Below the pieces are notes generated by a model. The model made no database searches and had not been told where the DNA came from. It worked only from the letters and a program-made list of their open reading frames with translations. From Chloroflexota bacterium (lineage in GTDB: Bacteria; Chloroflexota; Dehalococcoidia; Lucifugimonadales; GCA-2717565): a stretch of DNA of 39,603 nt. The DNA is taken from assembly GCA_002717565.1 (NCBI GenBank), contig PBAZ01000021.1:28837-68439 (forward strand), written 5' to 3'. Each line of letters starts with the position of its first letter. Position 1 is the first letter of the stretch. Made by a program: the position numbers and the translations under genes. This document shows, piece after piece, positions 1 to 10,453 of this stretch.

Positions 1-1116
1 TTCTTGAAACTGTCTGCCTTCCAGGACGATTTGCTCGACTGGATGGAACACCAGCCTCATTGGCGTACTAACGTTTCGAACTCGAGTCGGAGCTTTCTGC
101 AAAGCGGATTGAAGGACAGAGCAATAACGCGGGATTTGAATTGGGGTGTTCCGATCCCAATGGAAGGATATGAAGACAAGCGCATCTATGTCTGGTTCGA
201 AGCGGTAATCGGCTACCTGTCCGCCGCGATAGAATGGGCTGGGCAATCCGACGACTCTAGCGCTTGGTTGGATTTTTGGAAGGATAAAAATACAAAAAGC
301 TATTACTTTATTGGGAAAGATAACATACCTTTCCATAGTATTATTTGGCCGGCCATAATTATGGCATACGGCCATGATCTTAACTTACCCTATGACGTCC
401 CTGCCAATGAATTCCTCAGCTTGGAAAGTCGCAAATTCTCTACAAGTCAAAACTGGGCCCTATGGGTGCCTGATTATCTGGAATATTATGATCCTGACCC
501 CCTCAGATATATGTTAACGATGAACATGCCAGAGACCGGAGATTCGGACTTCAGCTGGGCAGAATTCATTCGCAGAAATAACGATGAATTGGTCTCTACC
601 TACGGCAATCTTGTAAACCGGATATTATCTTTCACGTATCGGAACTTTGATGGCTTAGTGCCTGAACCCAATGACTTACATGAGTCTGACCTCGGTTTAT
701 TAAAGACCTCTGAAGACGTGTTAGCTAGTGTGCTAGAGACCCTGGAAGCCGTGAAGATACGACAGTCACTGAACCAGATCTTCAGTTTGGCTCAAGAAAC
801 CAATAGGTATTTAGATGCCAAAGCGCCTTGGAAAGAAATTAAAACGGATAAAGCTTCTGCAGGGACTACCTTGTGGGTTGGGATAAATATTTTAAACAGA
901 CTCAAGATTATGTTAACTCCGTTTCTACCGTTCACCAGCCAGAAGCTTCATGAATTCTTAGGCTTTCAAGGGGATGTTAGCTCTGAACCCTGGCCCGACG
1001 ATTGGAGCACAACTCTCGTCTCTGGCGGAACTCCCTTGGCATCTCCCACTCCGTTGTACTCCAAGCTAGATGTTGATGTAGGAATCCCAGGTGAATCTGC
1101 CTTGGAGAGAGGATAA
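1..1116 (+). CDS. metG: Methionyl-tRNA synthetase, C-terminal part (5' truncated by window edge)
   Basis: DLNWGVPIP, YVWFEAVIGYLSA, YFIGKDNIPFHSIIWPA, KFSTS (KMSKS-equivalent) followed by DPDPLRYMLTMNMPETGDSDFSW. Continuous frame open to the window start; the ORF-track TTG at 4 is not a real start. Confidence 0.93.
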   Translation, partial: FLKLSAFQDDLLDWMEHQPHWRTNVSNSSRSFLQSGLKDRAITRDLNWGVPIPMEGYEDKRIYVWFEAVIGYLSAAIEWAGQSDDSSAWLDFWKDKNTKSYYFIGKDNIPFHSIIWPAIIMAYGHDLNLPYDVPANEFLSLESRKFSTSQNWALWVPDYLEYYDPDPLRYMLTMNMPETGDSDFSWAEFIRRNNDELVSTYGNLVNRILSFTYRNFDGLVPEPNDLHESDLGLLKTSEDVLASVLETLEAVKIRQSLNQIFSLAQETNRYLDAKAPWKEIKTDKASAGTTLWVGINILNRLKIMLTPFLPFTSQKLHEFLGFQGDVSSEPWPDDWSTTLVSGGTPLASPTPLYSKLDVDVGIPGESALERG

Positions 1117-2107
1117 AATTCAAGTGATTAGTGGTTTAGACTCTGCAACGTCAGCGATATATGAGCCGATTCTGGCACGGTTACAACGCGTTGAGGATCG
1201 TTTGTTAACATTGAGGAACGATTCACTACCGGATTTGGATTTGTTGATAAAACATATTCTGAACAGCGGTGGAAAACGAGTCAGACCAGCTGTTACCTTA
1301 CTGGCATCGTCCGTTCATGAAGAACAATCGGATACGTCCGTAACCATGGCTGCAGCGATAGAATTACTACACATCGCAACCTTAATACATGACGACACCG
1401 TTGACGACGCGGAGACTCGTCGGGGCGTTGCCACTGTTAGTCAGAAATGGGGAAGTAATATCGCTGTGTTATTCGGGGATTATGTCTTTGCCACTTCGGC
1501 TACGTGGGTCTGTGAAACTGAAAATGTCAGGGTAATCAGACGATTTTCAGAGACAATAATGGAATTGGCTAGCGGCCAAATTAGTGAGTTTTTTAGCAGC
1601 TTCGATGCCTTTAAAGCTCGTTCGGATTACGAGGACCGTATATACCGGAAAACGGCTTCGCTATTTTGTACAGCTGGGGAAACGGGCGCAATATTAGGGA
1701 GCGCGCCAGAACAAAGTATACAGAGTTTGCGGTCCTACGGGTATTCGATTGGAATGGCCTTTCAAATCATGGATGACGTATTGGATTTCGAGGGCAATTC
1801 TGACCATATAGGTAAGCCTGTAGGCAGCGACCTATGCAATGGTGTGTTAACATTGCCAAGTATCACCTTTCTAGAGAAATATCCGGATAATAACCCTGTT
1901 AGGAAATGGTTTTCCGATGCTCGAGATCCGGAGCAACTAAAGCTTGCGATAGATATGATCATGAATTCGGACGCTATCGCAGATTGTTATTGTGTTATTC
2001 AAAAGCATTGTGCCAGTGCGCAGGCGAGTTTAAGAGAACTTCCCAAGGGACCATCTACAGAATCACTCAATTTGTTGACCGAATACATAATGTCCCGAAC
2101 GAAATGA
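1091..2107 (+). CDS. Polyprenyl diphosphate synthase (trans-isoprenyl diphosphate synthase family)
   Basis: GGKRVRP, first Asp-rich motif LIHDDTVDDAETRRG, second motif FQIMDDVLDF, GKPVGSDL. Start could instead be GTG at 1124; the 1091 start overlaps metG. Confidence 0.93.
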   Translation: MNLPWREDKIQVISGLDSATSAIYEPILARLQRVEDRLLTLRNDSLPDLDLLIKHILNSGGKRVRPAVTLLASSVHEEQSDTSVTMAAAIELLHIATLIHDDTVDDAETRRGVATVSQKWGSNIAVLFGDYVFATSATWVCETENVRVIRRFSETIMELASGQISEFFSSFDAFKARSDYEDRIYRKTASLFCTAGETGAILGSAPEQSIQSLRSYGYSIGMAFQIMDDVLDFEGNSDHIGKPVGSDLCNGVLTLPSITFLEKYPDNNPVRKWFSDARDPEQLKLAIDMIMNSDAIADCYCVIQKHCASAQASLRELPKGPSTESLNLLTEYIMSRTK

Positions 2108-2113
2108 AGTGAT

Positions 2114-3676
2114 CTATTCGGGTAAGTCGTCATGTACTACAACACCGTCTATTACCGTGAGTATCGCATAATTAGACTCTGGCGGAGGAAGATGAGGGCC
2201 TGGAGACCATGGAAACATCGCGAGGTCAGCTTTTTTACCGATAGTTATTGAACCTTTCTCCATGTGGGTATTGTCCGAATATGCCGCGCCCAAAGTGTAA
2301 GGATATATTGCTGCTTTCAGTCGGCTTAGTAGCGGAGCGTCAGTTGGCAATGTCCCCCTGTAAAACGGAGGGCGACCGTTTAGGATAGCATCGATGCCAC
2401 ACCACGGGTTCGGGTCTATGACCGGTGCATCAGAGCTGAATGCATACGGGATATTATTCTCTGCGAATTTGGGAATCGGATATATATAGGGCTGCATGTC
2501 TTCTGGAACAGTTTCTTTATACCGCTGATGCCTCCAGTACAGGAATCCAGGCTGGGTTACAACCATAGCTTGGCTCCTAGCAATTGTTCCAATGATCGCG
2601 CTTGGGGCTTCCGAACAATGTTCAATTCGGTCATGACGGCTTATGGATTTTTCGTCATGCAGGACACCTAAAACTTCTGCAGCTGCCTGGACAGCCTGCC
2701 ATTCTACTGCGTGAATTGCTACAGGGAAGCCCAAGTCATGACTTGTCTGGACCTGATAATGCAGTTCATCTTGGCTCGGGCTTAATCTTCCGGTCGTGCT
2801 CCCTAAAATGATCTTTGTGTGCCCGAGGCGGAGACGATCATGGCATGAACCAAACGTCATTCCCTTAGTTTTAAATTGCTCTATAGAATCGATCCCAACC
2901 ATCATTGTGGTTTTCAGTTGCCATGCCCCGGATTCTATGAGGTCTACATATGTATCCCAGTGAGACTGGCCGTTTGTATAGCTCGCGTCTTGGACCGAGG
3001 TAATACCGTATTTGATGAGGTGTTCATTGGTGTTATGCATCGCGTCTCTAAATACGCGGTGGTCTAGAGTATGGCCCAAACGGTCTTTTAGAAATCTTTC
3101 ACAGTCTAAAAATACTCCACTTGGGGTAGTTGAACCATCATATCGGAAGATAATACCCGACATAGGATCCAGGGTTTCAGCATTGATATTAGCAAGCTGC
3201 ATCGCTTTGCTGTTTAACACTGTTATGTGACCAGACCTATCAGTAAGTTTTATAGGGTGGTCACACGAGACAAGATCCAATTCAGAACGGTCGAGTTTCT
3301 GTGGAGGTTCCACTAGTGCCTCATCGTAGCCGTGCCCCAGAATCCATTCATTCAATCGGGTTTCAGAAGCCTTGACACGAAGGAGATCAACCAGCCCGGT
3401 TACAGAGTTAGTATTATTGTGAGCACAGTTGACACTAGTGGTGTTCCTGGCTATCGAAAATGGGTGCATATGAGCATCTATAAAGCCAGGTATCACTAAA
3501 AACTGTTTACAGTCAATCACTCTGGTTCTGCCCGATATAAACGATTGGATATCTTTCCCGTCGCCTACCGCGACTATTCTACTATTCGATATGGCAATGG
3601 CTGTGTGTAGATCCTGCCCTGTTTCATTGGTCATGAAATTGCCGTTTAGCATTACCATGTCGACTGACTGTTCCAT
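2114..3676 (-). CDS. Amidohydrolase family protein (YtcJ-like)
   Basis: VIPGFIDAHMHPF, HVxxxNSKAM-like segment (HITVLNSKAMQLA), IEHCSEA, AFSSDAPVIDPNPW, KGSITIGKKADLAMF. Confidence 0.9.
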   Translation of the reverse strand: MEQSVDMVMLNGNFMTNETGQDLHTAIAISNSRIVAVGDGKDIQSFISGRTRVIDCKQFLVIPGFIDAHMHPFSIARNTTSVNCAHNNTNSVTGLVDLLRVKASETRLNEWILGHGYDEALVEPPQKLDRSELDLVSCDHPIKLTDRSGHITVLNSKAMQLANINAETLDPMSGIIFRYDGSTTPSGVFLDCERFLKDRLGHTLDHRVFRDAMHNTNEHLIKYGITSVQDASYTNGQSHWDTYVDLIESGAWQLKTTMMVGIDSIEQFKTKGMTFGSCHDRLRLGHTKIILGSTTGRLSPSQDELHYQVQTSHDLGFPVAIHAVEWQAVQAAAEVLGVLHDEKSISRHDRIEHCSEAPSAIIGTIARSQAMVVTQPGFLYWRHQRYKETVPEDMQPYIYPIPKFAENNIPYAFSSDAPVIDPNPWCGIDAILNGRPPFYRGTLPTDAPLLSRLKAAIYPYTLGAAYSDNTHMEKGSITIGKKADLAMFPWSPGPHLPPPESNYAILTVIDGVVVHDDLPE

Positions 3677-3744
3677 TATCTATACTCGCTACTATCTTGA
3701 GAACCTGATACTATGATTTTATCATCGTCCTGGAGAAGATTAGA

Positions 3745-4512
3745 ATGCCAGAAATCAAAATTGTCCTGTCAGGGTACACCTTTAATTCAGATCAAACAGG
3801 ACTTGGTTTATCCACAGTGGCGCTAATAGAGGGAGAGGTCCTAACCCTAGTAGATGTCGCACATTTTGGACGCCGAGTCATATTGAAAAATGCTCTGGAG
3901 GATATCGGTCTTTCGTTGGATGATATCGGAAGAGTGATTCTTACTCATGCTCATTGGGACCACTCACAGAATACCGATATGTTTCCAAACGCGGAGATTG
4001 TGATTCACGCTAAAGAGCTGGAGTATTCTAAGAACCCTCGGCCTAGTGACCACGCTACAGCGCGGTACTTCGCTGAAACCTTATCTGGGCAAAATGTATT
4101 AGAGGTCGATAGTGAGACGGTATTAGAACCTGGAGTAAAGGTTATTGAAACACCTGGCCATACTAGAGGTCATATCAGTGTAGTGGTTGACACCGAACAA
4201 GGGCCGGTTTGTATTGGAGGTGATGCGTTTTCTGACGCAGGTGCCTTGCATCGTGGTACTCCAGCTCTGGTTTTCTGGAGTGAATCAGAGGCAAGAGAGA
4301 GTATACGAAATATTATCGCGGAGAGCGATACTATTTATCCGGGACATGATCGCCCATTTAAAATTATTAATCAGGATGAAATAGAGTATCTTGTCGAGGC
4401 TCCATCGATTAAATTCACTGGAGTCCTTGACCAAATGGGCAGCACCTTTTCAGTGGATGTGGCATTAGCTCCCAATAGAGGAACAACGGTGCAACCCGAG
4501 GCATGTGATTAG
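3745..4512 (+). CDS. MBL-fold metallo-hydrolase
   Basis: LTHAHWDHSQN, ETPGHTRGHISV, GGDAF, YPGHDRPF. Confidence 0.9.
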   Translation: MPEIKIVLSGYTFNSDQTGLGLSTVALIEGEVLTLVDVAHFGRRVILKNALEDIGLSLDDIGRVILTHAHWDHSQNTDMFPNAEIVIHAKELEYSKNPRPSDHATARYFAETLSGQNVLEVDSETVLEPGVKVIETPGHTRGHISVVVDTEQGPVCIGGDAFSDAGALHRGTPALVFWSESEARESIRNIIAESDTIYPGHDRPFKIINQDEIEYLVEAPSIKFTGVLDQMGSTFSVDVALAPNRGTTVQPEACD

Positions 4513-4544
4513 AATGAGTCAGGATACGAATCTGTTATAACCTT

Positions 4545-5186
4545 ATGAAAACTAAATCAGCCATCATATTTGATTGGGATCTGACATTATGGAACAGTTG
4601 GGACCTCCACATTTGGTTATTGAAGTATACGGCGGACGTTCTTCAAGTTGTGCCTCCCGAGCCGAACGTTGTGGCCGACGCATATGGTACTCCATTTTTA
4701 ACTCATCTAGAACACGTTTTAACCCTTCCGATCGACCGTATCCTCCCTGTTTACATGGGTATGTATCATGCGCTGGTCCAACAAAAGGGTCACTTGTACG
4801 ATGGGGTTCTACCCACTATAGGTGTGTTATCCGATCAGGGATTAACGATGGCAATTTTGTCTGACAAGAGGCAAGTCTTCGGCGAATTGGAAGTTGATAT
4901 CTCAGGAATACAAAATCATTTTCAATACATCTCCTTCCTTAACTCAGGAAGAGAATACAAGCCGTCTCCTAGTAGATTATATGAAGTCTGCGACATCTTG
5001 GGACTGACCTCAGGACAGGTGCTTTACGTCGGTGATTCCGTATCGGATTTACAGTGCGCAAAATCGGCAGGAATAGACTTTGGGGCCGCAATGTGGGCAT
5101 CCCTGAATGCTAATGGACTAAGATCAGAGTCCGAGTACGTATTTCAGCAGCCGGCTGACATCCTCGACTCGCTGATTCACAGTTAA
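4545..5186 (+). CDS. HAD-family hydrolase
   Basis: IIFDWDLTLWNSW (motif I), ILSDKR, KPSPSRLYEVC, VGDSVSDLQCAKSAG. Confidence 0.88.
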   Translation: MKTKSAIIFDWDLTLWNSWDLHIWLLKYTADVLQVVPPEPNVVADAYGTPFLTHLEHVLTLPIDRILPVYMGMYHALVQQKGHLYDGVLPTIGVLSDQGLTMAILSDKRQVFGELEVDISGIQNHFQYISFLNSGREYKPSPSRLYEVCDILGLTSGQVLYVGDSVSDLQCAKSAGIDFGAAMWASLNANGLRSESEYVFQQPADILDSLIHS

Positions 5187-5193
5187 CGCATCC

Positions 5194-6102
5194 TTACCTG
5201 GGTTGCAATGTGGCGCTTCTATGCTGCTCGTCTGCATGATAGGAACTTCTGACAAGTGGCCCAGAAGCGACATGTTTGAATCCCATGCTAACTCCCTCAC
5301 CTCGCAGAAATTCGAACTCAGCAGGTGTATAAAAGCGGTCCATCCGGATGTGCTGCTGGGATGGTCGTAGATATTGGCCAATCGTCAATAAATCACAGTC
5401 AACCGCTCGGAGATCTCGCATTGTTTCGATCACTTCTGAGATGTCCTCTCCCATTCCGACGATTATGCCGGACTTGGTAGGAATAGACGGTGCTAATCGT
5501 TTAGAATTAACCATGAGTTCCAGAGATTGGTCGTAGTTACCTTTAGGACGGACCAGTCGAAAGATAGTGCGTGTCGATTCAATATTGTGATTTAAGACAT
5601 CGGGTTCGGCAGTTAATACTGTGGCAAGTGGTTCGACCAACCCCATGAAATCTGGAATAAGCACTTCCACTTTGCAACTTGGAAGAGCCTTATGAACTCT
5701 TTCGATACATTCAGCAAATATACTCGCTCCACCATCTTCCAGATCATCCCTATTTACGGACGTGATCACACAATACTCCAACTGCATGTCTTTTGCGGTC
5801 TGGGCGAGCCGAATAGGTTCTAAGGGATCCACTTGGAAAGGTTTTCCCGTGGTTACAGCGCAATATCTGCACGCCCGTGTGCAGATATCTCCTAGTATCA
5901 TGAACGTGGCTGTCCCACGTTCCCAGCATTCTCCGATGTTCGGGCAATGTGCTTCTTCGCATACGGTATGCAGATTCTTAGATCGCATCAAGTTCTGTAA
6001 CTCGATGTACCGCGGACCACCTGGCATTCGGACCTTCAGCCAATCTGGAAGTCGGGGCCTTGATTCATCGGGTTGTGTATTGGGAATCTTGGCTTCTGTC
6101 AT
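5194..6102 (-). CDS. lipA: Lipoyl synthase
   Basis: CEEAHCPNIGECW, radical SAM CTRACRYCAVTTGKP, SVNRDDLEDGG, HNIEST, IVGMGE, C-terminal VRSSYHA. Confidence 0.97.
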   Translation of the reverse strand: MTEAKIPNTQPDESRPRLPDWLKVRMPGGPRYIELQNLMRSKNLHTVCEEAHCPNIGECWERGTATFMILGDICTRACRYCAVTTGKPFQVDPLEPIRLAQTAKDMQLEYCVITSVNRDDLEDGGASIFAECIERVHKALPSCKVEVLIPDFMGLVEPLATVLTAEPDVLNHNIESTRTIFRLVRPKGNYDQSLELMVNSKRLAPSIPTKSGIIVGMGEDISEVIETMRDLRAVDCDLLTIGQYLRPSQQHIRMDRFYTPAEFEFLRGEGVSMGFKHVASGPLVRSSYHADEQHRSATLQPR

Positions 6103-6719
6103 AATAGCTCAGCTATACGAGGCGTCAGCCTCGCCTTCTCCGCGCATAGAATTGAGTCAATAGTGGTCACGGCGTGTTGGACATCTCCTTCTATATTGAT
6201 TACGCGATATTCAAACTCGGAGATTCTACCTAATTCTTCTTCCGCAGTGTCAATTCGTCTTTGGAGGTCTTCTGGTGACTCTGTTTGGCGTTGCGATAAC
6301 CGTAAAATAAGGCCTGATCTGGATTCGGCAATTATGAAAATTAAGATGGCTTCAGGAATGATTTCTTTGATAGTTGCCGCTCCTTGCACGTCTATCTTCA
6401 GGATAACATCTTTTCCTGCTTTCAGACTATCTCTGACCTCTGATCTCGGCACGCCATAAAAGTTTCCATAGACTTCTGCGTGTTCTAGGAACTCTGCCCT
6501 CTCCACCTTTCGCAGAAAAGCTTCTCGTGTTAAGAAGTGGTAGTCTCTTCCATCTTGTTCTCCGGATCTTAATTCACGCGTAGTGGCTGTAACCGGAAAA
6601 TGCCAGGGTCTGTCCAATTTTCGTAGTTCGTTGATAACAGTATCCTTACCTACTCCAGACGGACCTGAAATAATGGCTACAAGAGGAATTGCGGGATTAG
6701 CTTCTGGGATATCCGTCAT
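6099..6719 (-). CDS. gmk: Guanylate kinase
   Basis: P-loop ISGPSGVGKDTVI, TTRELRSGEQDGRDYHFLT, VYGNFYGVPRSEV, VILKIDVQGA. 4-bp overlap with lipA. Confidence 0.96.
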   Translation of the reverse strand: MTDIPEANPAIPLVAIISGPSGVGKDTVINELRKLDRPWHFPVTATTRELRSGEQDGRDYHFLTREAFLRKVERAEFLEHAEVYGNFYGVPRSEVRDSLKAGKDVILKIDVQGAATIKEIIPEAILIFIIAESRSGLILRLSQRQTESPEDLQRRIDTAEEELGRISEFEYRVINIEGDVQHAVTTIDSILCAEKARLTPRIAELL

Positions 6720-6765
6720 ATAAAATCACATGCTTCAAAATTTACATAGCAACGGGTCTTTTAGG

Positions 6766-7776
6766 TTATTTTTTTTCTTTACTGTCGCCCCAACCGCTCA
6801 TTAACTTTCGCAAGCGGGTACCTTGCCTCCCAAAGAACATTTGAGCCATACCATCACCGAACGTGGGCATTTCAGTTTGCGGGCTAATGATGCGGTTATC
6901 CTGCTGGACGCTACCCGCCATCCATTGAGTGCGGGCCGTTTTAGCTTGTTGGAATAGATTTTCCAGAGTACCGGACTCCAGTGATCCTGGATCAGCAAGA
7001 ATAGACCGATATTCTTGTAGTTCTTGAATAGCAGCGTCTATCCACCCGACTATGGGTTCCGAGTTTCCATGACAGATATCTCTATGCATTGTAACGTCCC
7101 CCGACGCTAGTCTGCTGATATCACGATAACCCGAAGCTGCCAACTCAGATATCTCTTGCCAATTCGGGCTCTTGGAAGTACACCCTACTAGCGCTACGGA
7201 TAAAATGAATGGGAGATGACTTGCGGCCGCAACAAAACTATCGTGTTCTTCTGCTCCTATAAAGAGAGGTTTGGCTCCTACAGCCTCTACCATTGTGGTT
7301 ACCTCTGACACTGCTCGCTCGGTAGCGTTACGGCTAGGGATCACGCAGTAGACTTTATTAGCGAAAAGGTTGGCATCCGCGTTTAACGGGCCAGATGCCT
7401 CACTCCCAGCCATTGGGTGACCTGCGACGAAATTGACACGATCTGGAAGATGTTCTTCGGCCCATTTCAGTACTATAGCTTTTGAACTACCTACATCCGT
7501 AACCACGCAGTCATCTGGTAGTTCTGGTCCGATTACTTCCAATAAGGCTTCCATTGCCATTAATGGTGTGGCCAATACTACAATGTCTGCGGTGTCTACC
7601 GCAGGGATAAGCCGGTTCTCAACGTGGTCGAATGCTCCCGATTTCTGTGCTCCTGTGCGCGAAGCATGCTCCAGATCGGTGCCGATAATAGTGAGGTCTC
7701 GCAGTGCCGAACCTCTGAGAGCAAGGGCTAGCGAAGTGCCCATTAGGCCCGTACCGATTATTGAAATTGTTGGCAT
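6766..7776 (-). CDS. tyrA: Prephenate dehydrogenase
   Basis: Rossmann IIGTGLMGTSLALAL, VTDVGSSK, GHPMAGSEASGP, SHLPFILSVAL, GYRDISRLASG. Confidence 0.93.
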   Translation of the reverse strand: MPTISIIGTGLMGTSLALALRGSALRDLTIIGTDLEHASRTGAQKSGAFDHVENRLIPAVDTADIVVLATPLMAMEALLEVIGPELPDDCVVTDVGSSKAIVLKWAEEHLPDRVNFVAGHPMAGSEASGPLNADANLFANKVYCVIPSRNATERAVSEVTTMVEAVGAKPLFIGAEEHDSFVAAASHLPFILSVALVGCTSKSPNWQEISELAASGYRDISRLASGDVTMHRDICHGNSEPIVGWIDAAIQELQEYRSILADPGSLESGTLENLFQQAKTARTQWMAGSVQQDNRIISPQTEMPTFGDGMAQMFFGRQGTRLRKLMSGWGDSKEKK

Positions 7777-7983
7777 ACGCCTCCGAGTTGATGTGCTGAG
7801 AGAATGTTTTTCAGCATAACTGTTAGGATTCTGTTGATCATAATATTATACTATGCGTCAGCCCCAGGGAAAACGTGCGCGCGGTCTATCAGCGGGCGGT
7901 AGGACCACTAGAAACCCTATATTCTTCAGCTGATCAATCATATAATAACGCGGCGATTCTATAACAACACTGGAGGAACCTCA

Positions 7984-8706
7984 ATGCCGAACCAACCTGT
8001 ATCAGATGAAAAACTTCAAATCCTGAGCGCGATCCCGACGCAGACTTTGATTGACGCACTTTGGGTGATGAATTGGCCAATGAGTATGATTGAGGGGGCA
8101 TTACCATTACAGGCTGGACAGAAGCTTGCTGGTCGAGCAGTGACTTTGCGCTTCGTACCACACCGTCCTGATTTAGCTGCAGATAAACCGAAAGCCGAGC
8201 AGTCTGCCGAATATGTAGCCTTTGAATTGTGCGGGCCTGGCGAAGTCCTAGTAATTGATGCTATGGGATGGCAGTACAGCTCAATTGGGGGGGACATAAA
8301 ATTCTATAGGTTGTTCCAACGGCAAGTAGGTGGACTGGTAACGGATGGAGCTGTCAGGGACACAGCATCTTTGAAGGATTACGGGTTTCCAGTGTATTCT
8401 GCTGCTGCTACTGCCAAACAAGGGCCTGCAGAATTTTGGCCGTGGGAAGTTAATGAAGCTATCCAGTGTGGCGGCGTATTGGTTAGGCCCGGTGACGCTA
8501 TTATAGGGGATGATGACGGGGTCGTAGTAATAGCATCATCAATGGTAGACGAAGTCATCAGAATTGCACACGAACGGGAGGAAGTGGAAGAAGTAATAAA
8601 GGCCCAGTTGAAGCTCGAAAAGTGCTCGCCAGGAAAGTACTATCCGTTCAACGATACGACTTGGGAATTATTTAAGGAAAAAACAGGAAAAGACCGGTAT
8701 CAATAG
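7984..8706 (+). CDS. RraA family protein (HMG aldolase / dimethylmenaquinone methyltransferase-like)
   Basis: AGRAVTLRF, GEVLVIDAMG, GGLVTDGAVRDTASLKDYGFPVYS, VRPGDAIIGDDDGVVVI. SD ctggagg upstream. Confidence 0.93.
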   Translation: MPNQPVSDEKLQILSAIPTQTLIDALWVMNWPMSMIEGALPLQAGQKLAGRAVTLRFVPHRPDLAADKPKAEQSAEYVAFELCGPGEVLVIDAMGWQYSSIGGDIKFYRLFQRQVGGLVTDGAVRDTASLKDYGFPVYSAAATAKQGPAEFWPWEVNEAIQCGGVLVRPGDAIIGDDDGVVVIASSMVDEVIRIAHEREEVEEVIKAQLKLEKCSPGKYYPFNDTTWELFKEKTGKDRYQ

Positions 8707-8819
8707 TAGAGTTGAGATGTAAGCTTGTAAATTAGGACTGTGGTGGTTAATGTTAGGGTTACGTCGAAATATGCTTATTCATAAAAATAATTAATAGTTA
8801 GGTTTGCAAGGAGGGTTAT

Positions 8820-9374
8820 ATGGCAAGAATTCCAGTGGCTACCAGGGATACTGTACCATCTCATCAGGCGGTGGTGTTTGATGAATTGTTCGCAAACGGA
8901 GAGGCTCCTCACTACGGACCTGGGTCCGTGCTGGCTCACGTACCAGAGTTATCTAAACGCAACACCGCTCTCAATAATTATCTTCGCGATGATTCGTCAC
9001 TCCCGAAAAAAGCGCAAGAATTCGCGATGATAGTAACGGCCAGAGAGATGGATTGCCAGCATATTTGGAATGCACATGCCGGATCAGCTCGCGAGGCCGG
9101 GGTCGACGATGATACAGTTGACGCGCTTCGAGAGGAGGAAGAACTATTTGACTTACCTGCTGATGAAGAAGCAATCGTCAACTATGCTCGCTCGTTGATA
9201 CAAAATCATTACGCTAGTAGAGGCTCATATCAGATGGCTCTTGAGCAGTTCGGACGACAGGGTCTAATTGAGCTTACCATGATAATTGGTCAGTACTCTA
9301 TGCTCGCTATGACCATAAACGCGTTTGACACGAATTTGCTGCCAGATCGGTCTGAACCTTTGTTGCCTGTCTAA
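8820..9374 (+). CDS. Carboxymuconolactone decarboxylase family protein
   Basis: AMIVTAREMDCQHIWNAHAGSAREAGV, ELTMIIGQYSMLAMTINAFD. Close paralogue of 29898..30452. SD aaggaggg. Confidence 0.9.
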   Translation: MARIPVATRDTVPSHQAVVFDELFANGEAPHYGPGSVLAHVPELSKRNTALNNYLRDDSSLPKKAQEFAMIVTAREMDCQHIWNAHAGSAREAGVDDDTVDALREEEELFDLPADEEAIVNYARSLIQNHYASRGSYQMALEQFGRQGLIELTMIIGQYSMLAMTINAFDTNLLPDRSEPLLPV

Positions 9375-9414
9375 TCGAAGAGTCTATGGGGGCCTAACAT
9401 AGTGCATACTGTGA

Positions 9415-10413
9415 TCATACGTTGGAGGAGCTGATCTCCCTGTAAACTTGGAGCCTATGTCGGCAGCTATCTACGATGAAGATATCTCCCAAATCATTTG
9501 ACTCAATTGCAGTAGGTCCCCAGAAATAACTTTCCACGTTCGCAGACGGTTCTCCTCTTGCAGTTTGCCGGCCAGTTAAATCCGGTAATAGATTCGCGGA
9601 CAGGCGGGCCTCTGCCTCCTGCGGGTTGGCCTGTAGATAATCTTCGGCCCATTTCGAATCTTCGGCTTGGCCATAAAGGAGTTGTACAGGGTCTGACCCA
9701 GCAAGTACGACTACTCTATTATTGCCCCAATCTGAGACTATGAAGTACCCGCTGTTTGTGGTTAATATATGGGAGGGCCGGTATAAACCTGTATGCTCGC
9801 TATCGAATGTCGCTGTGATATCACCGGCCTCGTCTAGTACTTTAATTGAATCATCTCTCCAATCACACACAAAAAGGTCAGAGCCTAGTAAGTCTAACCC
9901 CCACGGGAAGTTGAGGTTGCCAATACCTCCCCATGAGGCAAGGTATTCACCTTCTGTAGTAAACAGTTGTACCCGGTGATTCATGCTGTCGGATACATAT
10001 AGAGTGCCATCACTTGCGAACTTAACGTAAGAAGGACGATTCAGTTGACCAGCATCTCTCCCGCTCACTCCAAAGTGATGAGTGAGTTGCCCATCGGGTG
10101 TGAAGAAGGATAACCGATCTAGGGCTTCATCAGCGATGACAATCTCTCCCGATGCTGTGTAATCTATCGAACTCGGCCACCAGAATTCACCCGGTCGTAT
10201 TCCTCCTGTGCCAAACTCGCGAATATATTCCCCATCCGATGTGCAGACGCTTACGCGCTTGTAAGGAAGTCGTATGCCCACTTCAGGCCCGGCTCGATTA
10301 AGTACGTAGAGTAGACCGTCAGGGCCGATGCACATATCGATTGGGTTATTAAATCCTCTTCCCTCGTTGGAGAGGAACCCTATTGTGTGACTGTATGCCA
10401 GAACAGATTTCAT
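9415..10413 (-). CDS. NHL-repeat beta-propeller protein
   Basis: Repeats such as FNNPIDMCIGPDGLLYVLNRA, LNRPSYVKFASDGTLYVSDSMNHRVQLFTTEGEYLASWG, GDIFIVDSCRHRLQVY. Confidence 0.88.
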   Translation of the reverse strand: MKSVLAYSHTIGFLSNEGRGFNNPIDMCIGPDGLLYVLNRAGPEVGIRLPYKRVSVCTSDGEYIREFGTGGIRPGEFWWPSSIDYTASGEIVIADEALDRLSFFTPDGQLTHHFGVSGRDAGQLNRPSYVKFASDGTLYVSDSMNHRVQLFTTEGEYLASWGGIGNLNFPWGLDLLGSDLFVCDWRDDSIKVLDEAGDITATFDSEHTGLYRPSHILTTNSGYFIVSDWGNNRVVVLAGSDPVQLLYGQAEDSKWAEDYLQANPQEAEARLSANLLPDLTGRQTARGEPSANVESYFWGPTAIESNDLGDIFIVDSCRHRLQVYREISSSNV

Positions 10414-10453
10414 GATTTCCTATAGCGACTAGCGCCAATACAAGAGAAGCATC

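Noticed and set aside
5762-6163. 133-aa plus-strand ORF over lipA (and the similar 6073..6459, 7433..7819 and 23809..24249 ORFs)
   Set aside because: Shadow ORFs antisense to conserved genes; no domain signal.
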